Shown here one piece after another: positions 42,888-54,000 of a stretch of 60,000 nt of DNA (positions within the stretch are counted from its first letter, which is position 1; every line of letters starts with the position of its first letter). The stretch lies in NCBI GenBank assembly GCA_037447655.1, contig JBBHKE010000077.1, positions 126,001 to 186,000 of the forward strand, given 5' to 3'. The position numbers were made by a program, and so were the translations under genes. The notes under the pieces are model-generated. The model was given only the letters and a program-made list of their open reading frames with translations, searched no databases and was not told the DNA's origin. This DNA is from Zygnema cylindricum (Eukaryota; Streptophyta; Zygnematophyceae; Zygnematales; Zygnemataceae).

Positions 42888-45800
42888 GGTTATGGGCCCA
42901 CCCTCTAGGGTGCCCACCTTCAATGGATCTAGGTTCATCTATTGGGAAGCCATGATGATGGGAGCTTTGTGTGAAAAACGATACTGGGGTATCGTCAGTG
43001 GACAAGTGAAACGTCCACCTTCGGGAACTCCACCAGGATTTGGGGGAGCAAGGTTTTCTGCAACAACGGCAGCCTCAGCGGAGGAGGCAGATGATGGGGA
43101 CAGCAGTGTGTCCAAAAAGGAAAAAGGGAAAAAGACACCCCTCACTCCTATTGCCACAGTATCGGGAGCGGCGACCGTGAAGACCGTGGAGAACGATACT
43201 CAAATGTGGGAGGATGTAAACATGGCTGCCAAGAACTTCATTCTGAGGCACCTCACTCAAGGTTTGGCCACTCCTCATCTTCACATTTACAAGGCGGAGG
43301 AGTTGTGGGAGAGTTTAGTGGAGATTTATAGAGCTGGAACTATTCAGGAGCTCTAGTTGGCTGAGCAAAAGCTATTGAGTTACACTTACAAAGGAGGAAA
43401 GATGTTAGATTACTGTAATGATCTTTCTTCTTTGTATATGGAAATGGAAAGTGCCGGGTGGACAGGTACAATGAAAATGAAAGTTAACACCCTTATCATG
43501 AAATTACCAGATGAGTTCGAAAACATAGTGTACCGAGTACAGGGAATGCCTGATAGTTCATGGAAATGGAACACAGTAGTCAGGCTGATACTTGTGCAGG
43601 AAAACACAATGGAGATTAGGAGAGGAGGAAAGAGCATTCAAGCTCTAGCAGGAGGAGGGGACCGATGGGGGAAGGACCCGAAGAAACCTTATAGAGGGGA
43701 AAGAGATCATCCTAGAGGCCCGAGACCCCCAAAGGGTCTTTGTCATTATTGCAAAAAGCCGGGACACTTTATTGCAGATTGTGTCAAGCTATCGGAGCTG
43801 AGGCTCCAAGAGAAGCGTGGAGGAGGTTCTTCCGGAGGGAAGAAAAAGGCACTTGTGGTTACAAAAGTGTCAAGAGAAACCGAGGATGAGTCAGCTGAGG
43901 AGGATGGGGAGCTTCTTCTGGACAAGATTCTGGAGGAGAAGGAGATCCCTCGGATGCAAAAGTGTGCCCTTGGAGAAATTCAGGAAGCTCCACAGGAAGG
44001 ATGGATCATCGACTCAGGTGCATCCATGCATATGTGTCGTGATAAAGAACTCTTCACTAAGCTAAGAAAGATTCCTACTGTAGAGATAGAGTATGGGGAT
44101 GGGAGAGTGGTTACTACAGATCTAGTGGGATCAGTAGATTTGAAAGTCTAAGTGGAGGGTAAGACTTCTATACTTACATTCTCAGATGTACTTTACATTC
44201 CTCAGCTGAGTAAAAATCTTGTCTCTACGTCTGTGTTAGATGACAAAGAGTTTGATACTTTCACCAGAAAGGGAGTCTTTACAGCTAAGTATGGGAATGA
44301 AGTTTACTTCACAGCAGATAAGGGTAGCCAAGGAATGTTTAGGCTTCACCTGAGTAATGAAAAGAAGAATGCTTATTATGTTGGTGTTCCTAAGGTGATG
44401 ATTTGGCATAAGCGGTTGGGGCATGTGCATTTTGATAGGTTGAGGGAAATGAAAAAGCTTGGGGTAGTAGATGGCATTCAGTTTGAGGATATTGAAATGA
44501 TGGATGATTGTAGTGGTTGTGCTCAAGGTAAGGCACACAGACTTCCCTTTCCTAAAGCCGCCACATATAGAGGTGAGAAAGTGTTAGATTTGGTCCACAC
44601 AGATATTTGGGGACCTGCAAAAGTACCTTCGGTTGGAGGAAAGAGGTTTATGATGACAATAACTGATGACTGGTCTAGATACTCTAAAGTCTACTTTCTG
44701 AAAACAAAGTCTGAAGCATCAACTTACTTCAAAGAATATAAAGCTTGGAGTGAGAAGTTGCATGAAACCCCCATTAAGAGGATAAGGAGTGATAATGGGG
44801 GGGAATATACCTCTAACGTGTTTGAGGAATATCTGAGAGATGAGGGAGTGCAGCACCAGAAAACTGTACTATATAACCCGGAACAAAATGGGGTAGCTGA
44901 GAGGTTGAATCGAACACTAGGAGATAGTGTGCGCAGTATGTTGGCAGACAAGAAAATAGGAAAGAGATTTTGGGCAGAAGCAATGAACTGTGCCAACTAC
45001 ATTAAGAACAGAGTCCTTACCTCAGCTGTAAAGGGAATGACACCTTAAGAGAGATGGGTTGGAAGGAAACCAGATATCTCACACCTTAAAGTATTTGGTG
45101 GCCAAGTTTACAGTCTTGACACGGATAGGAAAAACTGGAAACTAGACGCTAAGGGAAAACCTGGATACTTTGTGGGATATAATGAGGATGTTAAGGGATA
45201 TAGAGTCTATGACTTAGCAAAGAAAGATATCATTCTGGTCAAACACTTAGTTGTCATGGATGAAGGGAAGTCATTTGACCCCTTCAAATATACAAAGAAG
45301 ATAAGGATCAGATTTGAATCCGAAAGTGAGGAGAACTCGGTCGTTCCCGAAAAAGACATGAGTGAAACCGTGATTACAGATTCAGGGGAGATCGAAGATA
45401 CAGGAGACTCACCGGAAACCTCACATACTCTTATGGACTTCGAGGAGATAAAAGAAGCGGGACAAGATACGGTTTTTATGGACGGGGGAGCCGATGAGAC
45501 AGTGAGAAGAAATCCAAGACTTCCATCCATTCCAGCTTCGGAGTTCGAGGGAGGAAGGAGGAGCAGCAAAAGGATACAGGAAAAACAAGCTGCCCATAAG
45601 GTAACTAAGCTATCTCACCCAGATGAGCCTTAGTCTTACTTAGAGGCAGTGAATAGTCCAGAGAAAGAAAGATGGATTAGAGCCATAAATGATGAGATGG
45701 CTTCTATCATGGAAGCAAATACTTGGGAACTAGCGGATTGCCCTCCAGACAGAAAACCTATTGGATGTAAATGGGTATTTAAACTAAAACTGAACCCAGA

Positions 45801-47217
45801 TAATACAATTGAAAGGTATAAGGCTCGATTGATAGCGAAGGGGTTCACCCAAAAAGAGGGGATTGACTATGAGGAGACCTTTGCTCCAGTTGTTTAGTTC
45901 CCATCGGTAAGGATTCTCCTCAGTCTGGCCGCAGCGAAAGACATAGAAATACACTAGATGGACATTAAGACTGTTTTTCTTAATGGTGAGTTAGAGGAAG
46001 AAATTTTTATGAGGCAACCCGAGGGGTTTGTGGAAGAAGGAGAAGAGAGCAAAGTCTGCAGGCTCATAAAGTCCTTATATGGACTGAAACAGGCTCCCCG
46101 ACAGTGGAATAAGAAACTAGATGAGTTTCTCACCGATCTGGGATACATCCGGATGAGCTCTGACCATTCTATCTGTATGTTTGAAGATGAGAATGGTGTC
46201 ATTTTTATTGCAATTTATGTGGATGATCTGCTTGTGTTAAGTAAGTCTTTGAAGAATATCAATTAGCTAAAGAAAGATCTTAGGGGCAGATTTGATATGA
46301 AGGATTTAGGGGAGGCAAAATATATTTTGGGGATCCAAATGGAGAGAGATAGGGGGAAGAAGATTATCAAACTTACTCAGAAAAAAGCAATAGGTAATAT
46401 GCTTGAGAAATTCCAGATGGAAAATGCAAACAGTTGTACCACTCCCATGGACTTGAAAAAAGTAAGTGATAGGAGTGTAGAAGGAGGAGTGATGATCTTA
46501 GACGATCAGATAAGTCCAGAGGAGAGAGAGTTCATGAAGTCTATCCCTTATAGACAGGTCGTAGGAAGCTTAATCTATTTTATGAATTGTACCAGGCCGA
46601 AGATAGCGGCGGCAGTTGGAGTACTCAGTAGAAGTCTTAATAATCCTAGGAAGAGGGATTGGGAGGCAGCCAAGAGAGTCATGAGATATCTGGTGGGAAC
46701 TAGAGAGTTATGGTTGCATTTGGGAGGGGAGCACACTGACATCACTACTTGGAGTGATGCCAGTTATGGGGACGCACCTATGAGACGATGCACTTCTGGG
46801 TATGTGTTGTATATTGGGGATGGTGCATGCTGTTGGAGCAGTAAGCAACAAAAGGTGGTTGCTTAGTCCACTATGGAGGCTGAGTACATGGCCTCGTGTT
46901 CTCCTGTGAAAGAGTTGATGTGGGTCAAGTCCTTACTGCAAGAACTAGGGTATATGAAAGAGGGAGTGCATGAAGTTTTTTGTGATAATCAAGGGGCCAT
47001 AGCAATTGCAGCCAATCCAAAACATCATTTTAAGGCTAAACATATGGACATAAGATTAAGTTTTGTAAGAGAAAAAGTGGAGAATAAAATAGTGAATCTT
47101 GTATATAGATCTGATGAGGAAATGGTGGCTGACATGATGACAAAACCTGTGCCCTCTCCAAAGTTAAAATATTGTAGGGAAAAATGTGGCTTAAAAGAAA
47201 AATTAAAATTAGACTAG
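42868..47217 (+). pseudogene. copia family A gag-pol, copy 1 (one frame, eight stops)
   Basis: A single gag-pol frame stays in register for the first kilobases, broken by stops rather than shifts. Gag: MEDTELQVMGPPSRVPTFNG, then FIYWEAMM; zinc knuckle CHYCKKPGHFIADC (43,741); protease WIIDSGASMHM (44,005). Integrase: WHKRLGHVHFDRLREMK...CSGCAQGKAHRLPFPK (zinc region), LVHTDIWGP, RSDNGGEY and EQNGVAERLN (D-D-E). Reverse transcriptase: [29 protein letters not shown] and IYVDDLLVLS. RNase H: TWSDASYGD, SSKQQKVVA and STMEAEYMAS; end ADMMTKPVPSPK. In-frame stops: TAG at 43,354, 45,631, 45,895, 45,955, 46,264 and 46,864; TAA at 44,149 and 45,046. Four of the six TAGs are CAG in copy 2. The start codon lies within the LTR. 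Copia order (integrase before reverse transcriptase) is clear. Confidence 0.92.
42888..42902 (+). promoter_or_regulatory. half-tRNA primer binding site, copy 1
   Basis: GGTTATGGGCCCACC follows directly on the LTR end TTGCA. From memory, plant initiator tRNA-Met has GGUGGGCCCAUAACC across its anticodon arm, an exact 15-nt complement. Drosophila copia uses the same internal region (GGTTATGGGCCCA...). The standard TGGTATCAGAGC site is absent here. Confidence 0.8.
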
Positions 47218-47218
47218 A

Positions 47219-47230
47219 AAATAAGCGGAG
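47219..47230 (+). promoter_or_regulatory. polypurine tract, copy 1
   Basis: AAATAAGCGGAG directly before TGTTGAAATAAG, the LTR start. One C interrupts the purine run; copy 2 has AATAAGGGGAG at 55,411-55,421. Confidence 0.7.
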
Positions 47231-48248
47231 TGTTGAAATAAGTAGTTTTTAATATATTTTCTAGGTCTAAATTAATTAGCAGAAAACATGCAAAGAAAAT
47301 GTAGGCAGCCTGCCTCCATCTCTTCTCTCTCTCGCCCCCATACTTGTTGTAGTCACTGAAGGAGAGAGAGAGAGCAATGGAGCCATGGCTGCCTCAACTC
47401 CATAGGAAGGACTAAAGAGTGACTTAAGTCACTCTCAACAAAAGGTTGAGTCCGGCAGGACTCGAACCCACGACCGGCAGAGCGCGGCGTAGCCGTTAGC
47501 TCTAACCAGTCTGTCGTAGAAGTCCGTTAGGAGATATAGGGTTTCATTAATATTTAAACTATTGTGTTGTACTAGATTCATTTAACTGAAACTCTTTACG
47601 CCACGCATGGATACAGTTCTACAAAGTACGAAGTACTGTACTCGTTTGAAATGGATATCGCGCAAGTATTTATTACGGCCGAGATTGAAGTTCGCGTCAA
47701 ATCTAACGACGCACATCATCGCCGAAATCCCGGAATGGTCATTTTGGCATTTAATGACGTGGCATGACCTGGCGCCACGTGGGAAGACATCATTCGGTCG
47801 CGGGAATTCCGAGGAACGTACGGACGAGTGGAAAGTGGACACGCGTCCACTTAATGGCCTTGTCGTACAAAGGCCGTACAGAAAGTACATCGGCAGTAGT
47901 ACTTTCTAGTACTATACAGTTTTGTGATTGGTTCGTACAGGCAGTAGATAGGAGCTGTGAGAGGGAATTAGGAAAAACTAGGACTTAGGAAAATTTAGGT
48001 AGATAGTCCTCTCTCTCTGAGAGTTTGTATAAATTGGCACCTTTGCCACCCTATAACTTATCGGCTGGTTGGCCGTTTTCAGTGATTCTTTTTGCTACGG
48101 ACACAGAGGAGTTCAGGCTGCACAGGGGTGCAGTCAAATTGTCAGTTTGCCTTCTTGGGCAGAAGTGGTCGTGGCTTAAAGTGGGTTAGTTAAACACTAT
48201 CTAGAGGCTTCCTGTATTCTGTAGTCCAATGGAGGACACAGAATCGCA
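47231..48248 (+). repeat. 3' LTR of copia family A copy 1
   Basis: TGTTGAAATAAG...GAATCGCA, 1,018 bp. It contains GA repeats (47,362-47,374), the antisense tRNA-like module (47,451-47,525), six GTAC motifs in 75 bp (47,864-47,938), a CT stretch and a TATA box (TATAAA, 48,028-48,033), then the R/U5 part shared with 42,684-42,887. It ends inside the leftward gypsy LTR, which begins immediately at 48,249. Confidence 0.9.
47451..47525 (-). promoter_or_regulatory. tRNA-like module in the LTR, antisense
   Basis: The minus strand reads GACTGGTTAGAGCTAACGG (A-box-like) and, about 35 nt later, GGGTTCGAGTCC (B box, matching GGTTCGANTCC). This order and spacing are as in tRNA genes and tRNA-derived SINEs. 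Cloverleaf pairing is imperfect outside the T arm, so it is not a working tRNA. The same module occurs in all the family-A LTRs here. Confidence 0.65.
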
Positions 48249-48806
48249 GAGAACCCTCAGTTGAACAAGATTTTACCTAGGCCAATCATTGATCAGCTAT
48301 GACTCAAACTGACCAATACAAAAACGAGCGAAATCTCTCACTAAATATGTAGCATTTCTAACCAATCGACCGCTACTTTTCACTGCGTAAAACTTACGTG
48401 CAAAAGTGCCTGCGAATCCAAACGCGAATTTACACGACCGAGCGTCACAATTATCACACGCGAAACTACCTATGAAATTCCATAAAGTGAAAGTGACATT
48501 TCGTACTAAAAATTGTACGAAACGAACCATCGTGCGTACCAAACGAAATATTGATTCATTTAGTACTTTATATACGTGCGCTTGAAATTCCGCGGCTAAT
48601 TTCACCTTTAACCCGTTACAATGAACACCCATTCGTTGTTTTGACCTCGTGCTATCGCCTTAATACACGAATCGTTATATCTTTTAAAATACAACTCTTA
48701 ATCGTACGATTCTTTCGCGGACATCTACCAAATTTCTAACTCTATATTCGTAATACTTAAATACCTATTTATGACCAAGTTCGATCCAATATTCCTGTTA
48801 CATCAT
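48249..48806 (-). repeat. 3' LTR of the leftward gypsy element (cut by copia copy 1)
   Basis: On the minus strand AAAAAGGGGATGA (polypurine tract, about 48,820-48,808) precedes TGTAACAGGAATATT. GTACGAAATGTC and CGAAACGAACC motifs and a TATATAAAG box (about 48,575) follow. The LTR is lost beyond 48,249, where the copia 3' LTR ends. Confidence 0.6.
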
Positions 48807-48829
48807 CCCCTTTTTATTTTTAAATGACC

Positions 48830-50069
48830 TTAATTAAAAGACATTTCATTCTCAAGACAAGACTTCTACATTATTATCCCTCCAATACCTTTGTAAAAAC
48901 TTAGAATTTTTATCCTCTAAAGTCAACTCATCTTCTGGCCTTCCTAGATGATACACTTGCCAAAATATAGTATTGCCAACCTTAAACCGTTGACCAACCC
49001 AATCTATTACCCATCTGTGGACCTCATGTTCCATAACTATTGAGGGATCTAATTCCAATTCTCCTTCAAATGGTCGAAGATTTGGTGGTTTCAACTGACT
49101 GATGTGTATCACTAGATGAATTTTCGTTGAAGGTGGAAAGTCTTATTTGGCAGCAATAGACAATATCAACTCGATTACAGTAAATGGTCGATTTACTTAG
49201 GAGCAAATTTTCCCGTAGAATCCGATTGTCTCTCTATCTTGCACCTATAATGAGTTGTTGAAAGCCAAACCTTGTTAAATGTGCTTACCACTAAATCACC
49301 CTATTTGCGGTTAGCATTTAATGCTTGCCCCTTTGTGCCTCCATTAATGTATCCAAGACTATTTTCCAAACTGTTTAAATGTATTCCCAAAACTCTATTC
49401 TAGAACCCCTATTCTGTTGAGTGACCCTTGTTATTAAGTCTAATGCTTCTCTTGGTTGGTATCTGTATGCAACTTCAAACGGTGAGAATCGTGTACTGAC
49501 ATGTTTAAATGAATTGTATGCAAATTCCATTAAAGGTAGTTTGGATTCCCATGTGTTCTGGACTCCATTGCAAACAGTACTAAGCATTTCTTTCTGTAAA
49601 CGGTTCATCTTTTGTATGCAAATTCCATTAATGGCAGTTTGGATTCCCATGTGTTCTGGACTCCACTGCAAATAGTCCTAAATATTTCCTTAAGTGTACC
49701 GTTCATCTTTTCAGTGTGTCCATCTGTCTGAGGATGATAAGAGGTACTCATTTTTAATTTAATGCACAAATTTTGTTGCAATTTTTTCCAAAATATAGAC
49801 GTAAATTTTGAATCTCTATCCAAGATTATAGACAGAGGAACTCCATGATGCCTAATCACGTTGTCAAAGTACAACTTCGCAATATCTACAACTGAACGAG
49901 TAGTTTTGCAAGGGATAAATATTGCAATTTTACTAAACCGATCGACTACGACCATGATATTATCATTTCTTTTAGACGTAGCTGGCAACCTGACAATAAA
50001 ATATATACGGATAGACTCCCATGGTCTTTTTGGAATATCTAAAAGTTTTAAAAGACCTCTATGTTTTTG
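48830..50069 (-). pseudogene. gypsy integrase (3' part) with chromodomain-like tail
   Basis: Leftward continuation of the gypsy element at 56,343-59,159. Immediately at the copia junction come HQKHRGLLKLLDIPKRPWESI, then NDNIMVVVDRFSKIAIFIPC, ILDRDSKFTSIFW and STSYHPQTDGHTEKMN (integrase D-D-E), and PLMEFAYN. A 68-bp segment with CTCC(A/G)TTGCAAAC/ATAG and GTATGCAAATTCCATTA(A)TGGCAG is tandemly repeated at 49,510-49,675. The tail HISQLKPPNLRPFEGELELDP, VHRWVIDWVGQRFKVGN and EDELTLEDKNSKFLQRY (49,112-48,870) has the layout of a gypsy chromodomain, which can guide insertion to particular chromatin. Stops and shifts are present. Confidence 0.8.
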
Positions 50070-50074
50070 GTTAC
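50070..50074 (+). repeat. target-site duplication, left (copia copy 2)
   Basis: GTTAC before TGTTGAAATAAG. The right copy is ATTAC at 56,343-56,347, with one mismatch in five. Confidence 0.7.
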
Positions 50075-51082
50075 TGTTGAAATAAGTTGTTTTTGGTATT
50101 TTCTAGGTCTAAAATAATTAGCGGAAACAGATAAAGAAAATGCAGGCAACTTGCCTCCATCTCTTCTCTCTTGCCTCCCATACTTCTTGTAGTCACTGAA
50201 GGAGAGAGAGAGAGCGATGGAGCCATGGCTACCTCCGCTCCATACGAAGGACTAAAGAGTAACTTAAATCACTCTCAACAAAAGGTTGAATCCGACAGGA
50301 CTCGAACCCCCGACCGGCAGAGCACGGCGTGGCCGTTAGCTCTAACCAGTCTGTCGTAGAAGTCCGTTAGGAGATTTAAGGTTTGATAAGTATTTAACCT
50401 TTTGTATAATACTAAAACCATTGAACTCAAATATGGACGAATGAACATAGAACTTGTTAACGTTTAGTGCGAACGTCATTTCGCACGAAATAAATGAATC
50501 GGACATTTGTTTCAATGGTCGACATTTGATGTCGGATTTAATTCGACGCCGCACATCATTGCCGAGATCGCGGAATGTCACTTTGGCTTTTATGGACGTG
50601 GAATGATCTGGCGCCGCGTGGAAGGATAACATTCGGTTGCAGGAATTCCAGAGAATATACGAACGAGTAAAAAAATGATACGCGTCCACTCAGTAGACTT
50701 GTCGTACACCGGCCGTACATAAAAGACATCGGCCGTAGTACCTTTTTTGTACTTTACTGTTATATGATTGGTTGGTACGTTAGTAGATAAGGGTTGTGAG
50801 AGAGGTTTAGGACTTAGAGAAATTTTGGTGGGTAGTCACCTCTCTCTCTAAGAGAGCTTTATATAAATTGACATTTTTGCCGGCTCATAACTTACCAATT
50901 GGTTTGCCGTTTTCAGTGATTCTTTTTGCTACGGACTCAGAGGAGTCCAAGCTGCAGAGGGGTGCAATCAAACTGCCATTTTGCCTTCCTAGACAACAGT
51001 GGTTGTGGCTTCAAGTGGGTTAGTTAAATACTATCTAGAGGCTTCTTGTATTCTGTGGTCTAATGGAGGACACAAAATTGCA
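50075..51082 (+). repeat. 5' LTR of copia family A copy 2
   Basis: 1,008 bp, TGTTGAAATAAG...AAATTGCA. It has the GA repeat, antisense tRNA-like module (50,291-50,365; B box 50,298-50,308), GTAC motifs (50,703, 50,714, 50,738, 50,749 and 50,775) and TATATAAA at 50,861-50,868. ATGGAGGACAC starts at 51,063, 20 bp before the LTR end. Confidence 0.92.
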
Positions 51083-54000
51083 GGTTATGGGCCCACCCTC
51101 TAGGGTGCCCACCTTCAATGGATCTGGGTTCATCTATTGGGAAGCCATGATGATGGGAGCTTTGTGCAAAAAACGATACTGGGGCATCGTCAGTGGAGAA
51201 GTGAAACGTCACCCTTCAAGAACTCCACTAGGATTTGGAAGAGTAAGGTTTCCTGCAGCAACGGCTGCCTCAACGGAGGAGGCAGATGATGGGGACATCA
51301 GTGTGTCCAAAAAGGGGAAAGGGAAAAAGACACCCCTTACTCCTATTGCCACAGTACCGTGAGCGGCGACCGTGAAGACCGCGGAGAATGATTCTCAAAT
51401 GTTGGAGGATGTAAACATGGCTGCGAAGAACTTCATTCTGAAGCACCTCACTCAAGCTTTGGCCACCCCTCATCTTCACATTTACAAGGCCGAGGAGTTA
51501 TGGGTGAGTTTGTTGGAGATTTATAGAGTTGGAACTATTTAGGAGCTCCAGTTGGCTAAGCAAAAGCTAGTGAGTTACACTTACAAAAGAGGAAAGATGT
51601 TAGATTACTGTAATGATCTTTCTTGTTTGTATATGGAGATGGGAAGTGTCGGGTGGACAGGTACAATGAAAATGAAAGTTAACACCCTTATCATGAAGTT
51701 TCCAGAATAGTACTAGAACATAGTGTACCGAATACAGGAAATGCCTGGTAGTTCATGGAAATGGAACAGAGTGGTCATGATGATACTTGTGTAGGAAAAC
51801 ACAATGGAGATTAGGAGAGGAGGAAAGGGCATTCAAGCTCTAGCAACAGGAGGGGACCGATGGGGGAAGGACGCGAAGAAACCGTGCAAAAGGGAAAGAG
51901 ATCATTCTGGAGGACCGAGGCCCCCAAAGGGTCTTCGTCATTTTTGCAAAAAGTCGGGACACTTCATCGCAGATTGTGTCAAGCTGTTGGAGCTGAGGCT
52001 CCAAGAGAACCGTGGAGGGGGTTTTTCTGGAGGGAAGAAAAAGGCACTTGTGGTTACAAAAGTGACAAGAGAAACTGAGGATGAGTCTTCTGACGAGGAT
52101 GGGGAGCTTTTTCTTGACGAGAGTCTGGAGGAGAAGGAGATCCCTTGGAGACACAATTGTGCCGTTATAGCAATTCGGGAAGCTCCACAAGAAAGATGGA
52201 TCATCGACTCAGGTGCATCCATGCATATGTGTTGTGATAACAAATTCTTCACTAAGCTAAGAAAGATCCATACTATAGAGATAGAGTATGGGGATGGGAG
52301 AGTGGTTACTACTGATCTAGTGGGGCAGTAGATCTGAAAGTCTTAGTGGAGGGTAAGACTTCTATACTGACATTCTCAGATGTACTCTGCATTCCTCAGC
52401 TGAGTAAATATCTTGTCTCTACGTCTGTGTTAGATGACAATGAGTTTGATACCTTTACTAGAAAAGGAGTCTTTACAGCTAAGTATGGGGATGAAGTTTA
52501 CTTCACGCCAGATAAGGGTAGCCAAGGGATGTTTAAGCTTTACTTGAGTTATGAAAAGAAGAATGCTACCTATGTTGGTGTTCCTTAGGTGATGATTTGG
52601 CATAAGCGGTTGGGGCATGTGCATTTTGATAGGTTGAGGGAAATGAAAAAGCTTTGGGTAGTAGAAGGCATTCAGTTTGGGGATAATGAAATGATGGATG
52701 ATTCTAGTGGCTGTGCTCAAGGTAAGGCTCACAGACTTCCCTTTCCTAAAGCCGCCACATATAGAGGTGAGAAAGTGTTAGATTTGGTCCACACAGATAT
52801 TTGGGGACCTGCAAAAGTACCTTCGGTTGGAGGAAAGAGGTTTATGATGACAATAACTGATGACTGGTCTAGATACTCTAGAGTCTACTTTCTGAAAACA
52901 AAGTCTGAAGCATCAACTTACTTCAAAGAATATAAAGCTTGGAGTGAGAAGTTGCATGAAACCCCCATTAAGAGGATAAGGAGTGATAATGGGGGGGAAT
53001 ATACCTCTAACGTGTTTGAGGAATATCTGAGAGATGAAGGAGTGCAGCACCAGAAAACTGTACTGTATAACCCGGAACAAAATGGGGTAGCTGAGAGGTT
53101 GAATCGAACACTAGGAGATAGTGTGAGCAGTATGTTGGCAGACAAGAAAATAGGAAAGAGATTTTGGGCAGAAGCAATGAACTGTGCCAACTACATTAAG
53201 AACAGAGTCCTTACCTCAGCTGTAAAGGGAATGACACCTTATGAGAGATGGGTTGAGAGGAAACCAGATATCTCACACCTTAAAGTATTTGGTGGCCAAG
53301 TTTACAGTCTTGACACGGATAGGAAAAACTGGAAACTAGACGCTAAGGGAAAACCTGGATACTTTGTGGGATATGATGAGGATGTTAAGGGATATAGAGT
53401 CTATGACTTAGCAAAGAAAGATATCATTCTGGTCAAATACTTAGTTGTCATGGATGAAGGGAAGTCATTTGACCCCTTCAAATATACAAAGAAGATAAGG
53501 ATCAGATTTTGAATCCGAAAGTGAGGAGAACTCGGTCGTTCCCGAAAAGGACATGAGTGAAACCGTGATTACAGATTCAGGGGAGATCCGAGATATAACA
53601 GACTTACCATAAATCTCACATACTCCTAGGGACTTCGAGGAGATAGAAGAAGTAGGACCAGAACCGGCTCCCATAGAGAAGGGAGCCGATGACACAGTGA
53701 GGAGAAATCTAAGACTTCCATCCATTCTAGCTTCGGAGTTTGAAGGAGGAAGAAGGAGAAGCAAAAGGATACAAGAAAAACAGACCGCTCATAAGGTAAC
53801 TAAGCTATCTCACCCAGATGAGCCTCAGTCTTACTCGGAGGCAATAAATAGTCTTGAGAAAGAAAGGTGGATTAGAGCCATAAATGATGAGATGGCTTCG
53901 ATCATGGAAGCAAATACTTGGGAGCTAACGGATTGTCCGCCAGAGAGAAAACCTATTGAGTGTAAATGGGTATTTAAACTAAAACTGAACCCAGATAATA

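Noticed and set aside
47451-47525. Functional tRNA gene
   Set aside because: A and B boxes are good, but the acceptor stem and anticodon arm do not pair properly, and copies diverge like the rest of the LTR.
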